Below, piece by piece: positions 59,283 through 64,000 of a stretch of 64,000 nt of DNA. The stretch comes from Acidimicrobiaceae bacterium (GTDB taxonomy: Bacteria > Actinomycetota > Acidimicrobiia > Acidimicrobiales > Aldehydirespiratoraceae). The notes beneath the pieces are model-generated. The model was not told the origin of the DNA, searched no databases, and saw only the letters and a program-made list of their open reading frames with translations. Both the position numbers and the translations under genes were made by a program. The stretch is from contig JAPPMP010000009.1 of the NCBI GenBank assembly GCA_028819005.1, positions 7,347 to 71,346 of the forward strand. Direction: 5' to 3'. Numbering within the stretch: position 1 is the stretch's first letter; each line of letters opens with the position of its first letter.

Positions 59283-60272
59283 TCAATCCTGGCGCACCGC
59301 CGCGGACAGGTGATCGACCATTCCAACATCGACCATCTCCGCGGCGATACGGATGGCATTGGCCATCGCATCAGCGGAACTCGAGCCGTGGGAGATGACG
59401 CACACGCCCTTCACCCCCAGCAGCAGCGCCCCGCCGGTGGAGTCGGGATGCAGTTCAGCCAGCATCGAATCGAGCGGCGCCGACAGCATCTCCCCCGCCC
59501 GCCTGGTCTCATCGTCGGTGTCTATCGCGGTGAGCAACCGGCCTAGAAGTGCCGACATGGCGCCCTCCAGCGTCTTGAGGGTCACGTTGCCGGTGAACCC
59601 GTCGGTCACGACGACATCGACCTCGTCGGTCATGACGTCTCGACCTTCAACGTTGCCGATCCACTCAGCGCCGCTCGCTTGCGCCCAGGCGCCGTCGCCG
59701 AGCAGTTCGAAGCAGTCCTTCACGAACTTGTTGCCCTTGCCGGCCTCCTCCCCGATCGAGAGCAGCCCGACCTTGGGACGTTCAATTCGGAAGCGGTCAC
59801 GGGCATAGACACAACCCATCTGAGCGAACTCGACGAGCCATTCGGGGCGACACTCCGCGTTGGCTCCCGCATCGAGCAGAGTCGTGGGCGTGCTCTGGGG
59901 CACCGGTACGGGTATGGCGATCGCAGGCCGATTGATCCCCCGTATCCGGCCCATGCGCAACAACGCGGAAGCCATGGTCGCGCCGGTGTTCCCCGCCGAC
60001 ACCATTGCCGAGGCACGACCATCGCGGACCGCTGTGGCAGCACGCACCAACGACGAGTCCCTCATGCGGCGAACGCTCGAGCCTGGCTCGGCATCCATGG
60101 CGATCACCTCGCTGGCCTCAATGACCTCCAGACCCCCGGCGTCGACGAGGTCCTCCGGTCTTCCCACCAACGCGACCGGGATTCCCATTTCGGTTGCGGC
60201 GCGCCTGGCGCCGGCCACGATTGCCGCAGGGGCGTTGTCCCCGCCCATGGCGTCAACCGCGATGGGCAGCAT
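59283..60272 (-). CDS. plsX: Phosphate acyltransferase PlsX
   Basis: LPIAVDAMGGDNAPAAIVAGARRA; MVSAGNTGATMASALL; GFTGNVTLKTLEG. Confidence 0.93.
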   Translation of the reverse strand: MLPIAVDAMGGDNAPAAIVAGARRAATEMGIPVALVGRPEDLVDAGGLEVIEASEVIAMDAEPGSSVRRMRDSSLVRAATAVRDGRASAMVSAGNTGATMASALLRMGRIRGINRPAIAIPVPVPQSTPTTLLDAGANAECRPEWLVEFAQMGCVYARDRFRIERPKVGLLSIGEEAGKGNKFVKDCFELLGDGAWAQASGAEWIGNVEGRDVMTDEVDVVVTDGFTGNVTLKTLEGAMSALLGRLLTAIDTDDETRRAGEMLSAPLDSMLAELHPDSTGGALLLGVKGVCVISHGSSSADAMANAIRIAAEMVDVGMVDHLSAAVRQD

Positions 60273-60275
60273 CGA

Positions 60276-60455
60276 TCAGCTGACGTCTATGGCTTGGCGG
60301 CCGCCGTACCACCCACAGTTGCCGCAAGCCCGGTGCGGCCGTTTGGTGGCGTCGCAACGCGGGCAGGCGCTACGAGGCGACGCCCCGAGGCGCCAAGCCG
60401 AAGCACGGCGGCTCCGAGTCTTCGATTTCGACGTCTTTTTCTTCGGGACGGCCAT
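60276..60455 (-). CDS. rpmF: 50S ribosomal protein L32
   Basis: MAVPKKKTSKSKTRSRRASAWRLGASPRSACPRCDATKRPHRACGNCGWYGGRQAI. Confidence 0.92.
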   Translation of the reverse strand: MAVPKKKTSKSKTRSRRASAWRLGASPRSACPRCDATKRPHRACGNCGWYGGRQAIDVS

Positions 60456-60548
60456 CGCGAACCTGTTTCTTGCGGATTCCCACGGGCCGAAAGTGACCGG
60501 CCCGAGCAACAAAGGCTATCGACGCCCCACGGCGACGCCACCGTGGTT

Positions 60549-60810
60549 GCATCGATATCACGCGTCGAAGGCCAACTCGTCGAGGGCCGACCGGACCGCC
60601 GCGGTCACGCTGCGGGGCGTGCCGGTCGCATCGATATCACGCGTCGAAGGCCAACTCGCCGCTCCTGGACCGCCGCGGTCACGCTGCGGGGCGTGCCGGT
60701 CGCATCGATATCACGCGTCGAAGGCCAACTCGCCGAGGGCGCCCGACCGCAACCACGGCTGCGGAGGATCGCTGGCATCGATATCACGCGTCGAAGGTCA
60801 ACTCGTCGAG
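60549..60810. repeat. Four ~36-bp direct repeats spanning the yceD 3' end and the yceD-rpmF spacer
   Basis: GCATCGATATCACGCGTCGAAGGCCAACTCG(T/C)CG.. at 60549, 60628, 60702, 60775; periods 79, 74, 73 bp; the last copy carries the yceD stop. Confidence 0.93.
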
Positions 60811-61362
60811 GGCCGACCAGCGGGGGTCCACCGGCAAGTCCCCGCCGAGTGGCGGGCCGGTCGGGAATCTGTCCGGCGCCGGACCCTCGCATTCGACGCC
60901 GCAGAGCGGGGCGAGCGGCAAACAGACCAGGGCGACCTCACGCAGCATGGGTCCCAGGTCAAGGCCGTCGCCTTGCAGTGCTTCTCGCAGCGCCCACGTC
61001 TCTCCCTCGGTCGGATCCACCTCGAACAGCTCCTGAATCTCAACTACGAGATCCCCCTCCATGGGTTCCAAACAGCGACGACAGGGCACGGACCAGATTC
61101 CACGGGCCGTACCGCTGACCAGCACACTGTCGGCGCCGGCTCGTCGGGAAACGTCCTCGAGGGCGTCGGCCGTGTCGGGGTAGGAGCCGGTGCGCTCCAA
61201 CACGAGATCCAGCGACAGGCGACCGTCGACCACCGTTGAACGCATTCCAGAATCGGACAACTCCAAGTCGGCGAGCTTCGCCTCTGTTCTAAGGGGCAAC
61301 CGATCCTCGGCCTGGCCGAAGAGCCCAGTTGTGTCCACCACGAATTGAGCGCTCTGGGTCAC
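60784..61362 (-). CDS. yceD: YceD/DUF177 family protein
   Basis: VPCRRCLEPMEGDLVVEIQELFEVDP; adjacent to rpmF; GTG start at 61362. Confidence 0.85.
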   Translation of the reverse strand: MTQSAQFVVDTTGLFGQAEDRLPLRTEAKLADLELSDSGMRSTVVDGRLSLDLVLERTGSYPDTADALEDVSRRAGADSVLVSGTARGIWSVPCRRCLEPMEGDLVVEIQELFEVDPTEGETWALREALQGDGLDLGPMLREVALVCLPLAPLCGVECEGPAPDRFPTGPPLGGDLPVDPRWSALDELTFDA

Positions 61363-61934
61363 TCGCGATCCTGGTCGAAGAACTCGTCTCCGCGCTGGGA
61401 GGGAAGTTCGGGGCTCGACTCCTGGGATTGCGCAGCGCCCTGCATCCGCGACCTGCCGAACGCGACCGAGCGGGAAATACGGTCGAGCACCACTTCGAGG
61501 CGTCCGAGTTCCTGATCGCACCAGTCCTCGGTCTTCAAGCGAAGGTCCCTGGCTTCCTGTTCCGCCTCCGAGACGACTCGTCGAGCGTGGTCGTTCGCCT
61601 CTTTCGCCAGTTCAGTGCGCTGAACCATGCGCTGGGCGGTATCGCGGGCCCGCGCGATCAGCAGATCTCCCTCTCCTTGGACACGCGCCAGGAAATCATC
61701 GCGTTCTTTGAGGAGCCAGCGAGCCGCTCGAAACTCCTCCGGGAGGCTCTGCACCGCCGCATTCAACAATTCCAGAACCTCGTTCTTGTTGATTATCGAC
61801 GAGGCGGACATCGGCATCGGGCGAGCCCTCTCGATCAGATCAATAGCCGCCCTGAGGATGTCTTCGGACTCCAAGGGCCGGTACGCCGAAGGCGGCGCTT
61901 CAGAGAGAGCGTCTCCGGTGTTCTGATCGGTCAT
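61359..61934 (-). CDS. Coiled-coil DivIVA/ATP synthase b-like hypothetical protein
   Basis: Long helical E/R-rich segment VQGEGDLLIARARDTAQRMVQRTELAKEANDHARRVVSEAEQEAR. Confidence 0.6.
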   Translation of the reverse strand: MTDQNTGDALSEAPPSAYRPLESEDILRAAIDLIERARPMPMSASSIINKNEVLELLNAAVQSLPEEFRAARWLLKERDDFLARVQGEGDLLIARARDTAQRMVQRTELAKEANDHARRVVSEAEQEARDLRLKTEDWCDQELGRLEVVLDRISRSVAFGRSRMQGAAQSQESSPELPSQRGDEFFDQDRE

Positions 61935-62404
61935 ACGTATCGCTCTCTCAATCGACGAGCCACGCTTTCCGGAACCATTTTAGATATGTCACCGCCGAAT
62001 CTGGTGAAGTCGCGGATGAACTTCGATGCCAGGAACGAACTGCTCGACGCCGATGGGATGAACAGCGTGTGGATGCCTGAGGCAGCGTTGTTCATCTGAG
62101 CCATCTGCAACTCGTTCTCGAAATCGGACACGGCCCTCAGGCCTTTCAGAATGAAGTCGGCTTCCATCTCCGAAGCAAGATCGACGACCAGGCCTGCGAA
62201 CATCCGCACTGTGACGTTGGGCAGGTGCTCAGTGGCCTCGCGGAGCATGGCCTCACGGTCGTTGAGATCGAAGACGCCGTCCTTGGTGGTGTTGACCATA
62301 GTGGCCACGACAACCTCGTCGAACAGCTTCGCCGCCGTCTCGATGATCTCAAGATGCCCGTTGTGAACTGGATCGAACGAACCGGGATACAGGACTCGGG
62401 TCAC
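61931..62404 (-). CDS. coaD: Pantetheine-phosphate adenylyltransferase
   Basis: VTRVLYPGSFDPVHNGHLEIIETAAKLFDEVVVA. Confidence 0.93.
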   Translation of the reverse strand: MTRVLYPGSFDPVHNGHLEIIETAAKLFDEVVVATMVNTTKDGVFDLNDREAMLREATEHLPNVTVRMFAGLVVDLASEMEADFILKGLRAVSDFENELQMAQMNNAASGIHTLFIPSASSSSFLASKFIRDFTRFGGDISKMVPESVARRLRERYV

Positions 62405-62946
62405 GGGACTTGGGTCTTTCGAGCGGCGGGGGAAAAGGCGAGCGTCACCACAGTACCTCCGTAACGGCGCACCCGATGAGTATCCCACGTTTTGGGCAGG
62501 TCGATCTCACGATCCGATTCGATGGCGACCACCGCGTCTTTCGCGTGGACGAGCAGATCCGGCCAACGATCAAACGAATACGGGGGATCCAACAACAAGA
62601 GGTCGTAGGGCTCGGCGTGGGCCAGGAACGCCGACGCGTCGGCGGGCACTACCGTCGCTTTGCCGGTCAACCCCAAGGAGTCGAGGTTCTCGCGCAGCAC
62701 CGCCAAGGCCTGCCGATCATTCTCGACGAACACCGCGCTCGCCGCTCCACGCGACAAGGCTTCGATTCCCAGCGCGCCAGATCCGGCGAACAGGTCGAGC
62801 ACGGCCGCGTCGGTGATGGCGCCGAGCGAGTACAGCGAGTTGAACATCGCCTCGCGCACGCGATCGGCGGTCGGGCGTATGGTCTCGGAGTCCCCGGCAT
62901 TGATTCGCCGTCCACCGAGCGTTCCGGCTACGACACGCATGCGCAC
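62401..62946 (-). CDS. rsmD: 16S rRNA (guanine966-N2)-methyltransferase RsmD
   Basis: MRVVAGTLGGRRINAGDSETIRPTADRVREAMFNSL; LDPPYSFD. Confidence 0.93.
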   Translation of the reverse strand: MRMRVVAGTLGGRRINAGDSETIRPTADRVREAMFNSLYSLGAITDAAVLDLFAGSGALGIEALSRGAASAVFVENDRQALAVLRENLDSLGLTGKATVVPADASAFLAHAEPYDLLLLDPPYSFDRWPDLLVHAKDAVVAIESDREIDLPKTWDTHRVRRYGGTVVTLAFSPAARKTQVP

Positions 62947-63032
62947 CAGTGTGGCCCGTGACGAGGTGCAACTGGCAGGCGGCGCGGCATTTCATCTCTG
63001 CTGTGTTGCGGAAATGAAGGTACGGTCACCTC

Positions 63033-63197
63033 ATGGGCGCACCCGAAACCATCGTTTGCGTTGATTGCGGCGGTGTTTGCCGGCTCATCTCCTACGCTCC
63101 GGACGAGGGGTTCGAGCCTGGCGACATCGTCGCTTACCGCTGCGCCGACTGCGGCGACCGCTGGGACGTCGAGTTGGCCGTCGACGACCTCGACTGA
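63033..63197 (+). CDS. 54-aa zinc-ribbon-like protein
   Basis: MGAPETIVCVDCGGVCRLISYAPDEGFEPGDIVAYRCADCGDRWDVELAVDDLD; two CxxC pairs; below the ORF-track length cutoff. Confidence 0.65.
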   Translation: MGAPETIVCVDCGGVCRLISYAPDEGFEPGDIVAYRCADCGDRWDVELAVDDLD

Positions 63198-63214
63198 GAT
63201 CCGCTCTTTGTTCG

Positions 63215-63379
63215 CTGCGCTCGCCGGGCCGCTGGCGCTGGGCCGGGAGAAGAGGCACCGGGTCAAGGAGGTGTTGCTCACCCTGCGCTCGCCGGGCCGC
63301 TGGACAAGATGTTCTCCACATCCTCGCCGACGTATCCCTCACCCTGCGCTCGCCGGGCCGCTGGCGCTGGGCCGGGAGA
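63215..63379. repeat. 36-bp perfect direct repeat (63215-63250, 63344-63379) with a 21-bp partial copy at 63283-63303
   Basis: CTGCGCTCGCCGGGCCGCTGGCGCTGGGCCGGGAGA, flanking bases differ. Confidence 0.95.
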
Positions 63380-63399
63380 GCCGCCTTTGTGAGCGCAGC

Positions 63400-64000
63400 T
63401 CAGCTTTTCATCAGGAACTCGGCTTCGTTGTCGCCGAGCATCAGATCAACCTCCGCGCCCAGCTCAAAGTGGTCGGCCAGTTCCGGGTCGTCGGCAATGA
63501 TCCCGATCGCAACCTCGCGGGCGAGCGACACCCACTCCTTGTCTCTTCGCAACGATGCCAGACGGAGGTCGTTGCGCCCCTTCTGACGCTCCCCCATGAT
63601 CGTGCCCTCGCCCCGGATTTCAAGGTCGACTTCGGCCAACTCGAACCCGTCGGTGCTCGCCACCAGAGCCTCGATGCGGGCTTTTCCGTCGTTGGTGCCG
63701 GGGTCGCCGAGCAGATAACAGAGCCCCTGGTGCTCGCCGCGGCCGACCCTCCCGCGGAGTTGATGCAGCTGCGCTATCCCGAACCGGTCGGCGTCGAAGA
63801 CGACCATGACCGTGGCATTGGGGACGTCGACTCCCACTTCGACCACGGTCGTCGCCACGAGCACATCGATAGAACCCTCCCGAAAGTGCGCCATCGTCGC
63901 TTCTTTCTCCGCGGGCGAGACCCGCCCGTGCAACAGGCCCACACGCAGGCCCGACAGCTCGCCGTTCTGCAGCTCCACGAAGGCGTCTTCAACACTGCGG
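63400..64000 (-). CDS. recG: ATP-dependent DNA helicase RecG, C-terminal part (runs off the window)
   Basis: VGLLHGRVSPAEKEATMAHFREGSIDVLVATTVVEVGVDVPNATVMVV..LHQLRGRVGRGEHQGLCYLL. Confidence 0.93.
   Translation of the reverse strand, partial: RSVEDAFVELQNGELSGLRVGLLHGRVSPAEKEATMAHFREGSIDVLVATTVVEVGVDVPNATVMVVFDADRFGIAQLHQLRGRVGRGEHQGLCYLLGDPGTNDGKARIEALVASTDGFELAEVDLEIRGEGTIMGERQKGRNDLRLASLRRDKEWVSLAREVAIGIIADDPELADHFELGAEVDLMLGDNEAEFLMKS

Noticed and set aside
1-64000. tRNA/rRNA genes, transposases or prophage genes
   Set aside because: None recognised by eye; a tRNAscan/Infernal and IS search would be needed to exclude them.

Overview
A 64 kb high-GC bacterial chromosome segment; gene content looks actinobacterial (Acidimicrobiia-like, by inference). 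Most of it is housekeeping: carD, cinA, pgsA, rimO, ftsK, RNase J, dapA/dapB, pnp, rpsO, smc, a mutM/fpg homologue, rnc, an ACP gene, plsX, rpmF, yceD, coaD, rsmD and the 3' end of recG. About 28.8-43.7 kb is an accessory/defence island. It holds a degraded DUF222/13E12-type HNH gene, a VapBC-like toxin-antitoxin pair, a CRISPR array of 42 repeats and 41 spacers (36-bp repeat with a 20-bp perfect palindrome), and a compact type I-G (formerly I-U) cas operon on the minus strand: csb1(cas7)-csb2(cas5/6)-cas3-cas8/csb3-like-cas4/1-cas2. An NYN-domain RNase gene lies upstream. Next comes a methylamine/betaine-type demethylation cluster (two FAD-GcvT dehydrogenases, MttB-family protein, ferredoxin, ferredoxin reductase). 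The most interesting pattern is away from the array. At least four or five gene ends carry ~36-39 bp direct repeats separated by ~33-43 bp of unique DNA, i.e. the same geometry as the CRISPR array. One is exactly 36/36/36 bp and another 37/37/37 bp. This is what ectopic Cas1-Cas2 integration (neo-CRISPR formation) would leave, although slippage is common at other gene boundaries here and is a real alternative. Further points: a CRISPR-leader-like element upstream of the cas operon, a duplicated hairpin element flanking the NYN gene, paired operators with a probably leaderless promoter at vapB, and an Fpg homologue lacking key catalytic and zinc-finger residues. All calls were made by eye from the sequence and the supplied ORF track; no searches were run.
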